NCBI GenBank assembly: GCA_040954595.2 | Contig: CM082591.2 | Span: forward strand, 4,402,001-4,466,000 | From: Balanoglossus misakiensis | Taxonomy: Eukaryota; Hemichordata | DNA length: 64,000 nucleotides | Direction of reading: 5' to 3' | Part shown: positions 24,994 through 39,600 of the stretch, piece by piece | How the letters are laid out: every line of letters begins with the position of its first letter | How positions within the stretch are numbered: position 1 is the first letter of the stretch | The notes under the pieces: model-generated | What the model saw: the letters and a program-made list of their open reading frames with translations, nothing else | What the model was told of the DNA's origin: nothing | Database searches by the model: none | Position numbers and translations under genes: made by a program

Positions 24994-27425
24994 CATACAT
25001 ACATACCTTTCATACGGCACTGTTACACCTGCGAATTGCACATTATCACAGCCAAGTTGCATTTTCAAAAATGGAACCACAAACACGAGTACATCCAGGA
25101 TGACCAGACACATCGCCATCTTCTTTAGACTGGGCTTGAATCTCCACAAAAGGTAACCGCACACAAGAAATCCCACAAATGTCGGCAGAAATACTTGTAG
25201 AACTGGAAAAGAAAAAATAACAACGAACAAACCCAAGTACATACGTGAGCCTACCTGCTATGTAGCTCTGCGTGGCAGGGCTGTGTTGGAGGCATAGCCG
25301 TTAACAACACACAGCCCTGCCATGCATGCTGTGCTGGGGGCGTGGTCAGCTTCATTGTAACATTTAGGCTAACGTAGATCTACTTGTATCACTGCTGATC
25401 GACTGTGGTGAACACGGAGCGACAGAAATATCAGGTCCCGTTGAGCAATTTTACAAATTCTGCATACTCACCGACATACATGCCCGATTCTGCCGCCGTG
25501 GTGCGAAATTGTTCTTCAATGTACTTGGCATGAAACATAGCGACTCCAGTGTGCGCAGCCAGAGCCGTGTTGCCCAGTAGAAGCGCCATTAACGTTAAAT
25601 TTGAGACTAGTCTCCGCACCAAACTTGGCAAATCTGGCGAAGGAAATGGGTAATTAGCACACATGGAACGGTCTAAGCTATGTGAGAAAAGTATTCCGAA
25701 CAAGTTTCATAAAATTGGGTGCAGCGTCTCGAGAAAACTGTACAAATTAGTGAAATATGCAAATAGTCACTGAAAGACGCCAAAAAGTTAATAAAATACG
25801 CAAATTGCTACACGGTATTCTGAAATTGGTAACAATGTTCACGGTATTGATACACGCTGGCGCCCTCGCTCACCCTTCAATGTATGTCTGGTGACAGTCT
25901 GTGCCCGATAGTCTACCACATTCGTGTATTCCTCGTCTGGCGTCGATTTGTCGCCCTGGAGACTCTCTTTCGGCGACGGTCTGCCCGGCATCCGCTTGGG
26001 AACCAGGAACATCAAGAGCGAAAACACCAGCATCGGGCATCCGATGGTTACATAGCCCATCCACCAGGCGCCAACCCAGCGTGGATCGCGCGGGGAGATT
26101 TCCAGGCGGGACTGGTCCACCCGGTAGAAGTCCACGTAGCGTTTTATGAAGTGCATCGACAGCGGCATGCCTGCTATTGGCCCGATGACGTTCAAGGCGT
26201 ACAGAGTTCCTGAAAATTTTGAGAAGATAGAAGCTGCATAGTACACAGAAGCTAATCAAGTATCCTTAGATCACTTTCGATGTGATTAATGTTTGATTAA
26301 TGCAAAGGTGCGAATTCACTTCAAAATTGATTACCCGAAGGAGTTGGTCCACGTCCAAATGGAATAATGTTTTGGTGCCATAAAGTTCCTTTTAGTCTGG
26401 AATCCATGACTATTGTGACTTTCGCTATACTCTGAATACGATCTAGCATTTTGGTCTTCATTTTTTTTTTGCTATTTGCTTATCAAATGACTCTGATTTT
26501 CATTTACTTGTATTAAAGGTATACGGTCACCTATGGAAAATTAGCTACAGTTACCATGGCAAATTGAGATCTAGCCAATCACAGATTTTCAGTGGGTGGC
26601 ACACCATATGTTCTTTAGAACGCTCAAATACGCCATTTCAGCCATATCTGGGTGTATGTAAAATGGAGGTGACTGCATGTATATACCTTTAATTAAGTTT
26701 CGCTGTAACTTACCCATGTACATCGGAGACTTGGATTTTGATACGTTGTCGTCGATGAAGGGCATCCCAAGCGCATAACCCGCATTCCTTCCGACGCCCT
26801 GAAGTACCGCCGCGATTAAGATGAGAATTACCGGCTCAGAACCTTTGGGGATCATGGGTGACGGTGAAGATAGATGGCTTTGGCATTGATCGGTCGATCC
26901 CGTCTGATACGCGGTCATGTTTACTCCAGTGGCGGCGCAGACGCCCGGAGTAGCAATCTGAAGGAAACTCTCCGGCAGTTGGAAGTTCTCGTAGTCGTAT
27001 GGGTCGGAGATGAACTGTGTGAGTGCCTTCAGGAAGAAGGACACGGCGCAGAGGCAGAACGCTGACGCGATCCAGCGTGGCTTGTGACTGTTGGGTCTGC
27101 CGCCGAAGTAGGTGATGAATATCACCGAGAGTATGTCGGCGGCGTCCGTTATTGTTTCTGTCAGGCCCATGAAACCGCTGGACAACCCGTACCGCTTTTG
27201 GACGCTGGTGATGCTGATAAACGTGAAGCTTATCTCCAGTGTTAGCGTGAAGGTGTTGAGAACCAGCAGCAGAAACATGAAGTTGACGGTGGCAAACCTC
27301 TGCAGGCAGGCCGGTCGGAACGAGCCGATGCCCACCGAAGTATCGGCGAAGTCGTCCCGGCGTTCCATCTTGCAACTTGCCGCGTGATTTCCGTTGAGCT
27401 TCGTAGCCACCTCGGGTAATGCCAT
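23126..27425 (-). CDS. SLCO: organic anion transporting polypeptide (SLCO family), 8 coding exons
   Basis: Minus-strand exons: 27425-26714, 26209-25874, 25633-25472, 25202-25007, 24852-24693, 24458-24265, 24052-23988, 23448-23126. They total 2,148 nt and encode 715 aa, normal for OATPs. The ATG at 27425 follows a spliced 5' UTR. The N-terminal part has TM1 and TM2, with YGLSSGFMGL and YFGGRPNSHKPRW matching the family's first loop (SYFGGRxHRPRW). SPMYMGTLYALNVIGPIAG, KYIEEQFRTTAAESGMYVG and GSMPSPLYTGLLIDSAC are family landmarks. A Kazal-type extracellular domain (CNSHCACPERYSPVCGLDD, then YFSACHAGC) lies at about residues 488-522. The tail ends DDVTSV, a class I PDZ ligand. Such proteins carry amphipathic organic anions across the plasma membrane through 12 helices. 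Substrate and subfamily cannot be told here. Confidence 0.94.
24600..24668. repeat. tetranucleotide microsatellite (TCCA)n(TACA)n
   Basis: About eight tcca units run directly into about nine taca units, in the SLCO intron between the Kazal exon (24693-24852) and the next exon (24265-24458). Confidence 0.95.
24889..25005. repeat. compound microsatellite (CATA/CA)n at an SLCO splice donor
   Basis: Tracts of cata, caaa and ca repeats. On the minus strand the exon ends at 25007, and the intron begins gtatgtatgtatgtgtg, so the tract supplies the 5' splice site itself. Confidence 0.92.
25270..25325. repeat. short inverted repeat in SLCO intron
   Basis: gcgtggcagggctgtgttg on the left pairs with caacacacagccctgccatg on the right, around a loop of about 17 nt. 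Confidence 0.7.
26513..26692. mobile_element. 180-bp MITE with TTAA ends in SLCO intron 1
   Basis: Begins TTAAAGGTATACGGTCACC and ends GTATATACCTTTAA. The ends are inverted repeats of about 25 bp with mismatches (ggtcacctatgg against ggaggtgactg). No coding capacity. Related pieces occur near 55810 and 58156. TTAA ends suggest a piggyBac-type non-autonomous element, though I saw no transposase. Confidence 0.65.
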
Positions 27426-27690
27426 GGTTGTCGTTCGACCAACTGCGGTTGAGTCTATACACGGGGAAATTTCTGAGGGAAAGGGACACCGCACAGATAG
27501 ACAGAACACCTGAAAAGTTGAAAACGTTGAAAACACAACTATTGGTACATGGAGAAAAATATTTCAAGCCGAGGTCTTACAAGTATTTCAGTCATACAAT
27601 TACAATTAACAATATACTGACTAGTCAAAAACACGGCCTGTTGAAAGGACACAATGATTAATTTTGATATTTAAACTTACTCTGTTTCAG
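27426..27690 (-). promoter_or_regulatory. spliced 5' UTR of the SLCO gene
   Basis: The minus-strand acceptor caacttttcag ends just before 27509, so the first coding exon carries about 84 nt of 5' UTR. A donor (CAGA/GTAAGTTT) at 27681 would end a non-coding first exon whose start I cannot place. Promoter elements were not clear. Confidence 0.45.
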
Positions 27691-27699
27691 GATTCCAAG

Positions 27700-30295
27700 C
27701 TACCGGTCTTTGTGCTTAAGTGACAATATACAATAACGCACACCGTTCACTCGTTCAGCCCTTTAAGAAGTCACCTTTTACATTTAACAGAATGGAATAT
27801 CGAAGGTGGCTTTTTAATGAGGAAACGATATCCGGAAAGCATGTTATTATCTGCTCCTAGCCACAAGGCGAAAAACAACGAAGGTAGATTGAATTTTATT
27901 TTTATCTGATATATTCCTGCTTGGTACCCACATAACTGCAGGTGAATGCGATTAGCTGCAGTACACTCCAGTCAGCGATTAAAATGTTTCCTGTCCAAGA
28001 ATTCGTCATATATAAGGGCCCCCAATAAGATGTACTTTTGCTTAATTTTGTCGTCCGTTAATTGTTTTTATTGCGCGCTGAAACATACTGAGGGTAACGC
28101 AAAGGTGACGTGTTCAAGTGAAACGCCGGCGAAAATCTGTGTCTGCATTAATGACTGTGTTATCCCACAGCCGATGATGGGAAGGGAATGGGGCTTTTGG
28201 CCCACATATGGCATCAAATCAAGATCAAGTAGCATGTAAGCAGGACATCAAATATATTTAATCACCTGTAGGCCCTAATTAAATTTACCCGTTTTACTTT
28301 CCTGGCGACAAATATCGTGTCAAACCTTAATGCCTCTGGGTAATTCGGGGTAATAGAGGACATTTGGGCTGTAAGCAAGCTAATTAATAACTAATCAAAT
28401 TTGGTACGTTTTGCAGGTACTGTTAACTTAGTTAACATAGCCATATGGTCGCTTTTAGTCTCGGTTATCCAGACGCCTTTGCTTCTTCCGTTGCTCTCCA
28501 GAAAAGGGGTTATAGGGTACCACCATAGAGCAGCGTTTCCTCGATTCTATTTTCTTGTATTTAAAAAGGAATTAAAAGTGACGTGTAGAGTTGTGGCTTT
28601 CCAATTCACATAGCATAATTTATTAAATACAACAACACGCAATGAAATCTTGGAAATCGTTGCTGTAAAATCTTTTACACACATAAAGATATCTCGGCGT
28701 CTGTGTCGGGGCAGCGGCATCTCTTTGCACGGCTGATGTTGACAACATCACCCATGTTTAAAGATCTTAGTACGGACTGTGTGTAGTTTTATGATCTCAC
28801 TTTTATCTAGAGTTATGCGAAGGATGTATACATCTCAGTAAACAAGTGGCACAAGCTGAACCTTGGAGACCGTTTATAATCGTCCAGCAAACCTTGTGCG
28901 CATGTGTCCATAGACTGTTATTGTCTGTATACACGTGACTTCTGACCTGAGACGACGGTAAGACCCTTGCAATGTTTAGGATACAAAACCCTGGGCTTCG
29001 GGTTAACGCCTTCCTTAGAGTCAGGTCACATTAAGAACCACCGAAACGAGGGCGGAATGCACCAACTGGCGTCCATGTGGGGTGTGTGCATAAACGTTAT
29101 TGCTGAACTTATAAATTTAACAGCTGGATACATTTCCAACCATGAAATCTTCAAATTCGCCTGCGCATTACAGAACACTTCAGACTTCAAAGTGTCACCA
29201 CAGACATTCGAGGTCTGCCAGACATCCAGTGTGACTTTTCGCTTGTCTCCAGAAAATATATTGTAAGTATACGATACTTTTGGTTAAGAGTTTGCCATAA
29301 CTGTCTAGAACAACTGTTAACATTAGCTGTAACGTTTCGCTATGATTTCAGTATTTTTGTTTTGTGCGTCTTCAACAGTTTCTTGTTTAAATTCTTGAAA
29401 CATGACGAAATGCCAATCTGTTAGCCTACCAACACAACATATATGTGTATAGTCAGCATCAATGCCAAATTTGACGTAAAATGAATTCTAGTCCGGAATT
29501 CAATTCAAATTTCAACATAAACGATGCTGAGTTGACACACCCAGGCTATGTAGAACGAAGAGTATTCAGGGATTCGAACAAGAAACATATTGTTGAAAGC
29601 GACAGTCTATTTTGAGTCACAAAATACCACAAATATCAAGCAAGTATATGCACCTGTGGATTTCCACATCTACATTTATCAGTCTGTTATCAAGTAATCG
29701 TTCAAACCATGCTGTTTGACGCTGTATGTTGTACAAAGTTGAATTATGCCCTGCAGAGGCCATGGGGCATGCACATCTTATTTCGAGATATTTTGTTTAT
29801 ATTGGGAATTATTTTTTGATGCAGCGCTTATGGCGATTCATCAATTACTCGTGACGTACGTACCGACAACCAATGTACAAGGACGTGCTGTACTAGTTTC
29901 ATAGACAGATTTCGGAGTTTCTCCATAGTATTATGCACAGTCCCTCTATCACATAGAGGGACTGTGTGTCATGCAATCCACTAATTTTATCTGAAATTGG
30001 ATTCAAGAATGGAGTTTCAAAACTCTTAGGTGTCAGAACTTTCACATGTCGCTGTGGCATAGATATTTAAGACTATGTTTGCGCTATTTACGTATCATAT
30101 GTCACTGGTACATTCCAATTTGAGCCCATTGCTGTCCGGGAATCTTAATGTACAAACTAAGGGTCCCGCTACATTCCCTACGCTTCAAAATTGTTTCTCT
30201 GCGTGTAAAGCTTTCAGGGGGCCAACCGTGTTGCTCCCTATCATGTCTTCCATTTTCAATTTTTTACGAATGGAGACTTCACTTCAATCACAAGT
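27700..30295. other. intergenic region between divergent SLCO and ACCS genes
   Basis: A 2.6 kb gap that should hold both promoters. The frame at 28967-29266 (99 codons) has no similarity or splice context. 29366-29486 resembles 34040-34158 (dispersed repeat). A perfect small hairpin sits at 29936-29968 (cacagtccctcta stem). A weak TATA-like atatttaag near 30062 is the only promoter hint for ACCS. Confidence 0.45.
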
Positions 30296-33200
30296 ATGGC
30301 AACCAGCGAGGAATACCTGTCGGCGCGAGGTCTGAGGATCAAGAATGACGTCTCTCTAATGGACGAAGGCAAGGGAATGTGGAACGCAAATCGCTACGAT
30401 GACGTCAGCAATCCAAATGTAAGTTCTTGTCATTCCACAAACCGGAGGTAAACGTCGAGAGAGAGACGAAAATGACATAATAAGACGCAGTTGATTGTAA
30501 GTCAAAGTAAGCGCAAAATGTAACTGTAATAAGTTCATCATTGAAAACAATTTGGTTGTTACTTTGTATTACACTGTAGTGTAACTGCTACAATGTACAT
30601 CATTGCATACAATATTTGTGTTACTTTGTATTACACTGTAGTGTAACTGCTACAATGTACATCATTACAATAATATGGTTGTTACTTTGTATTACACTGT
30701 ACATCATGGCGAACAATGCATCGTAAATTTTCATCACATCTCCCTGAACAGTGGAGTTATTTCTGATGGCGTGTTTGTAAACAGAAAAGTCACACAGGAT
30801 AAAGTAGTTCCTGATAATAAATGCAAATTTCATTTCCAGGGTATAATCAATGCTGGAACGGCGGAAAATACAGTTTCTACGGACCTAATAGCAGCAAAGG
30901 TGAGTAGCGCAGAGGTCATGAAGTTCTGTCGTATAATACATGGCGCCATGATGGATTCTATCGCAATGCGTTTTGCCCATACACCAAACTTCAGTGGGCG
31001 ATGTTCAGTCATTTTTTGGGAATGGATTCAGAAGCTTGGACGAATGCCTTCCAGCAACTGAAATAAACCTGTAAGCCGCTGTTTCCAATCTGACAAAACG
31101 TACCATATTATCTTTTAGCTGCAAACGATCGAACAGCCTTACGAAAAAGACCCCGACTTGTTACGCTACAATGACTTCAGTGGTTTGAAATCCTTCAGGA
31201 CTACAATGGCGTCGTTCCTGACAAAATATGCAAAGTCACCTGAACCACTGGATCCAGATAAAGTGAGTTAAGAAGTGTATATCAAAAACTGAGAAAAATA
31301 CGGCAGGATTGTGACATGATGCCGCATAACATTAATATCATGTCGCGCATCATGCTGTGGAAGACTTGTGAAGAAAGTCAATCAGCTTCATCACCAGAAT
31401 GTTAAGTCGTCCGCTAATGAATTTCTCTAAATCGATCCGTTTTTCCTCCCCCCAAAAAGTAATTTAATTTATCTTCACAAAGGTGTTTTTCGTTTGCGTG
31501 TTTTCTGCAGCTGGTGATACTCAATGGATGTGGGCCATGCATAACAGCACTGACGTTTGTGCTCTGTGATGTTAATGGTGAGTTTGTGATGTTTGAATGG
31601 GTCATCACTTCTCACCATGATGACGGACAATATTCGCAGTTTCCTATACATACACTAAATGTATCAAACACCTTCGCTTCGCCATTCAAGGAGAATACAC
31701 GCAGAAAACTTCTCAGTGGGTCCGCTGCGACACAGGTGCCAGCAAGTCAAAGTAAAAGCGTAAATGCTACTTTGTACATAATCGCAAACGGTGTGGTTGT
31801 TACAATTGTATTACACTGTACATCATGGCAAAGAATACTTCGTTACTTTTTATATAATTTCCATGTTACTTCGATGTAACATGTATCAGCTAGCAGGGTC
31901 TCCCTGAACAGTTGCAACAATGTCGTTGGCGTGTTTACAAACAGAAAAACCGCACATGTGCAGTTCAGACGAAACTCCCCCTTTAATGTATAACTCAAGT
32001 GTGAGTACTGATGACGACATTACTGGCATTTCAGATGCATGGTTGATTCCGTCCCCGCATTACGACGGCATCACAACTGATTCTGGTAGAATACCCGAAG
32101 TGCTTCTGGCGACTGCTGATCTTACCAGCGAGGTAAACTAAATGACAGTGCAATGTTTCAACTCTGGTTATAACTCAGAATGCAGCTTGGCTTACTATGC
32201 AGCTTGTCGCTATATCTGTCCGGCTGATTCGCGATCACTTGGCTTAGAAAGCCCCGTGTCGACTATACTGACTGGCACTGCCTGTGTCTAGGTAATTGGA
32301 TTGATCTCAACTTTGTGAAGTAGGCCTACAGTAGTTTTGATAAATATGATTGTGTACTGCAGCATGTAATCTTATATTCGTAAATTTGATTTCACAGCGA
32401 TCCCCAGAAACAGGACAACAATTCCAGCTGACAGTGGAGAAGTTAGAAGCAGCTTACCAAAAAGCAATCCAGGAGGTATTTCAATTAAAATGAATAAACC
32501 TTTTCACACCCAAAAAGTAGCACTTTGAACATAAATGCATGGATATATCTATGCAGTACTAAGTGCAATGCTTATCATGAAAACGCATGTTTACAATAGT
32601 GACACTAGAACAAAATGGGCCAAAATACATACACTAACTTGCATTTTATCTTACAGGGTATTAATATCAGAGGTTTGTTTCTGATCAATCCCAACAATCC
32701 ACTTGGAGATGTTTATCCGAAGAAACTGTTGGAAGATTGCTTGGCCTTTGCCAATAGGTATGTACGACAATGCATGGCCATTCGATGCTGCCTGCCTCCC
32801 TGCCTGCCTGTCTCTATAGATGTAGTCATGTACTATCCTTACAATATTTCCTGTTATATTGGACATATTTCAAGAGAAGGAAGTACATGCAGTATGCACA
32901 TAGTATCCATATACTTCTATTGTATTTTTTCTTTTATGTATATTTATGCCTACAGCCACAAAATTCACGTCATTATCGACGAGATCTACATGCTGTCCAC
33001 ATTCGGTGAATGCACCGATTTTGTCAGTGTTCTCAGCCTTGAGAATCTGCCGGATCCGAAGAGAACTCACGTTATTTGGGGCCTGTCCAAGGTATGCCAT
33101 TTCACCACACGAGCGGAATCAGAAAAAGAAATGTTCTTGCACATTCACGCGAAAATTGGCGCAGCTGCAGAAACATAGGGGTGTAACGATCGCCATCACT

Positions 33201-34687
33201 GGCAGAAATAACAAAAACGAAGGAATTACAACTCGAACATATCAAAGTGGTGGTTGTAGGAAAAAAAATCACTGTGACCCCTATGTCGATTGTCGCGTCC
33301 TGCACGAATTAATGACAATGATATCTTTCAGCTCAGACAAAATAGTTGCTCACACCCCGATTGGGCATATACCGCACTGCATTTTCTGAGTTACTAATTT
33401 TTACTCACGCTGTAAGTCAGTGAGCAAGTCTACATACAACAACATTCGCTCCTATTCTAATGCACTGGCTATGCGTTCAGAATGACAAAACCATGCCTGC
33501 ATTATATTTTTAAACGCGGTGTTCATCATAATCTTATCAGGATTTCGCCATGTCTGGTCTGCGTATCGGAGCCGTGTACAGCCAGAATGCTGATGTCCTC
33601 ACGGCTGTTAAACAGATTGGCTATTGGTTTGGCATACCAACAGGCATGCAAGTCGTCCTCGACGGCATGTTGTCGGATAAAGGTGAACTTCTAAAATTTA
33701 TGTTGCTGTTGTTAAGTAGATTTTTGCTACCTAGGTGAGTGAAGAATTTCAAGATGGCCGATTTTTTGGGCTTATTCGTAAATTCCGTGCAAGACAAAAA
33801 GAAGAACAGCGAAGTCAAGGAATTGAACTGTGTTCCCATTTGTTTTTCCAGAATGGGTTGCAAGTTACTTGTCAACAAACAAACAGCGACTGGAAGATGC
33901 AGACGACTACTTATCGAAAGAGCTGACACGGTTATTGATCCCGCATTTGAAAAGGCCATCGGGTCTGTTCATCTGGGCAGACTTCAGAAAGGTAAGTGGT
34001 AGCTCTATTAGCTGTCTCTTTCCGCTATGCTGTAAGAATTTTGTCTATCTATTGCAGTTTCTTGCCCGAATTCCTGAAACATGGTGAAATACCCAGCATT
34101 TAACTTATCAACACTACATACATTTGTATAGTCAGCATTATGCCAAATTTGAATGTCAAGACTTGCAACCTACATATGAACTTTATTTGCAGTGGCAAAG
34201 TCATCTTTTATATACAAAATATGTTTTCAATCTAATAGATATTCAACAGCTTGCTGTCCAAATTTTGTTTCACAGTACATCAACCCAGCCACGTTTGAGA
34301 CCGAGAAGGAGCTGTACTTCGAGTTCCTGGAGAATGGTGTCTATATTGGTCCGGGACAGAGTTACTTTTGCGTCGAACCAGGCTGGTTTCGGATCATTTA
34401 TTCCATCCCACAACCTCTGCAAAAACTTGGTAAGCGCACCGCCTATGAATATTTTATTAACTTTCAAAATCTTCGAAAATTTGTATGAATACCCATACAA
34501 GCCTCACACGTTAAAAATGCGGGTAGCCCAAAGACTTTTATTATTGGTGCGTTGGTAATTTCACAGATTTCGTCGTCGCTACGTGTCCATGGCAACCGAA
34601 TACATATATTATTGTCTATTTTCAGCGGCAAAAAGGATCTGTTCAGTCATTCACCAGAGAAAGAAGAAACTTCAAATTTCCGACTAA
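30296..34687 (+). CDS. ACCS: ACC synthase-like PLP-dependent aminotransferase (ACCS family), 12 exons
   Basis: Exons: 30296-30418, 30840-30899, 31119-31262, 31511-31577, 32035-32132, 32398-32475, 32657-32757, 32956-33091, 33541-33682, 33852-33991, 34276-34429, 34626-34687. They total 1,305 nt and encode 434 aa. This is a fold-type I PLP enzyme of the family of animal 1-aminocyclopropane-1-carboxylate synthase-like proteins. Visible motifs: GIINAGTAEN (substrate-side Glu), LVILNGCGPC, INPNNPLGDVY (PLP Asn), VIIDEIYMLS (Asp and Tyr for the cofactor), SK at the exon 8/9 border giving SKDFAMSGLR with K269 as the Schiff-base lysine, and EPGWFRIIYS (carboxylate-binding Arg). The aromatic pair usual in PTPYY is H-Y here (IPSPHYDGI). 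Vertebrate relatives are reported not to make ACC, so the reaction here is unknown. All core catalytic residues are present, so it should bind PLP and be active. Confidence 0.93.
30550..30730. repeat. dispersed element with tandem ACTTTGTATTACACTGTA units, copy 1
   Basis: Two and a half copies of a roughly 75-bp unit (gttactttgtattacactgt, agtgtaactgctacaatgta, catcattgcatacaatat) lie in ACCS intron 1. The part that follows, to about 30800 (ctccctgaacag, ttctgatggcgtgtttgtaa), matches the flank of the other copies at 31760-31990 and 39330-39600. Confidence 0.75.
31760..31990. repeat. dispersed element, copy 2 in ACCS intron 4
   Basis: Shares attacactgtacatcatggc, then cttcgttactttttat, ggtctccctgaacagt and gtttacaaacagaaaa, ending with gcacatgtgcagttcagacg, in the same order as copies 1 and 3. 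Confidence 0.7.
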
Positions 34688-35608
34688 AATAGTTGTGGAA
34701 AAGCTTAATGCTTTGACGAAGAAGACGTAATAGGAATAACTTGTAGGAATTTGCCCATTTTAAAAAATTAATTGTATATCATACATTCTGATAACAAACA
34801 GGTGTCTTTTCTCTGCTGCTGCGACAGAACTAAATATACTATGTTAATTTTTTTTTAATTTTACTACTTCATTCCCTAATGCCTATGTTTACTTATTATT
34901 GATAACATATTTTATGATGACCCACTGCATGCTGAAATAACCGTAAAATATCCATACTTCATATGAAAGGTATTTCATTGTTACGAGCAGAACTATGTAG
35001 GCTATATTAATCGGTGTGGAATATGATTGAAGTGACATTGTACAAGTATAATGTATTGTATTTTAAGACTACGAAATTTAATAAACCAACTATGCAGAGT
35101 TTACCATGTGCATTGTTGTATCAATATACTAGTACTGCCCGCCAAGGGGAGATTATTCAGGTATTGTCCTGCACTAAATCAGTGGCCAACAACGGGCATA
35201 CAAACAATCAAATTGCATTCAGTCACAACTAACGCTAGTTTGCAGTCTATGTGTCCATTGAATAAAGGTCTTCGGCCTTGGATTTTACACGTGTCATAAA
35301 TATGCAGAGATGATATTTTAATGGCCATACCCATGACTTGCTCGTTAAATTAGGCCAACTGGCAAAAAAGGGCGCCGAACTCGACGCGTGGCACGCACTG
35401 AGGACTTCACATGGCCGAGCTGATCAAATTATGCCGAGTCACAGTGAAGTTCTCATTACGCATGGGTGGACTTTGTCCGTTTGCCAGTTTGGACAGTGGC
35501 GTGTCATTGCAAAATCTGACTGGACCGAACAGTGACCGACCTCAAGATTGGTTAGATCAAAACACAGACTGATCAAAACGAAAACGTGCAACGGTTTCTC
35601 CCATCATC
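34688..35608. other. ACCS 3' region and PTGR1 promoter region
   Basis: No coding sequence. AATAAA occurs in taataaac at about 35080 and in gaataaagg at about 35259; either could polyadenylate ACCS. An antioxidant-response-like site is at 35432-35442. No clear TATA box for PTGR1. Confidence 0.45.
35432..35442 (-). promoter_or_regulatory. candidate antioxidant response element upstream of PTGR1
   Basis: The minus strand reads GTGACTCGGCA, an exact fit to the ARE core RTGACnnnGC(A) bound by NRF2-small Maf. It lies 167 bp upstream of the PTGR1 ATG. Mammalian PTGR1 is a known NRF2 target, which makes the position meaningful. It is still a short motif that can arise by chance. Confidence 0.4.
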
Positions 35609-38779
<3,171 letters not shown>

Positions 38780-38826
38780 CGTCAATCATGCTCATGGGGG
38801 CGTACCATCCAACTTTTTTTTCTTCA

Positions 38827-38832
38827 AATAAA
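38827..38832 (+). terminator. polyadenylation signal AATAAA of PTGR1
   Basis: Canonical AATAAA 48 bp after the TAG, and a second at about 38969 (tcaataaagag). The second is followed by a GT-rich stretch (gttggtggtatttctgtgtg), so either may be used. Confidence 0.55.
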
Positions 38833-39329
38833 TACGTCATTGAATATATTTGTCACGATTTTTTCTCAGAGTATTAAATTTATGAATGAAAATAGAGTGA
38901 ATATTGTTCTCCTCAGAACGACAGTAAAACAAATGAAATACATGTACACATTATCGGATGAATATTATCAATAAAGAGCTTTCTTTAAAAATCGTTGGTG
39001 GTATTTCTGTGTGTATTTTTGCCTTTTAGTTAACGTTGCCTTGTTGTACTATACTTTGCAATGGTAGGCCATTAAAACATTCCACAATTCATTTTGTTGT
39101 AGAAAATATTTGTGATGAGAAGTCGCGTTTGTTTCAACATACATTGTACCATGTGTTCAGTGTACAGCGTATATCGTACAGTGATTCACAAAGCTGTGGT
39201 AGAGGGCGACCTTCATTCAGACAGCATGTGCCGTCGTGATGAAAGTGGTGCAGCCATAAACCCTGGCGGCCTATATAAGACTGCTTAACTTGGTAGTTAT
39301 ACATAGTGTCGATGAAACGGGAGTTTGAA

Positions 39330-39600
39330 TTATTGCTACAATGTACATCATTGCAAACAATATTGTTGTTACTTTGTATTACACTGTAGTGTAACTGCTA
39401 CAAAGTACATCATTGCAAACAATGTTGTTACTTTGTATTACACTGTACACCATGGCAAACAATGAGTCGTTACTTTTTATCTTATTTCCAATTTACTTTG
39501 TTACTGGCTGGCATGGTCTCCCTGAACGGTGGGAAAAATACTGATGGTGTGTCTGTAAACAGAAAAGTCGCGCGTGTGCAGTTCAAACGACCCGCCACCT
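39330..39600. repeat. dispersed ACTTTGTATTACACTGTA element, copy 3
   Basis: About 1.5 tandem units (ctacaatgtacatcattgca, ttactttgtattacactgta), then tgagtcgttactttttat, ggtctccctgaacggt, gtgtgtctgtaaacagaaaa and gcgcgtgtgcagttcaaacg, in the same order as the copies in the ACCS introns. It lies downstream of PTGR1. Confidence 0.7.

Noticed and set aside
28967-29266. 99-codon frame between SLCO and ACCS
   Set aside because: No similarity, no promoter, ordinary composition for chance frames.
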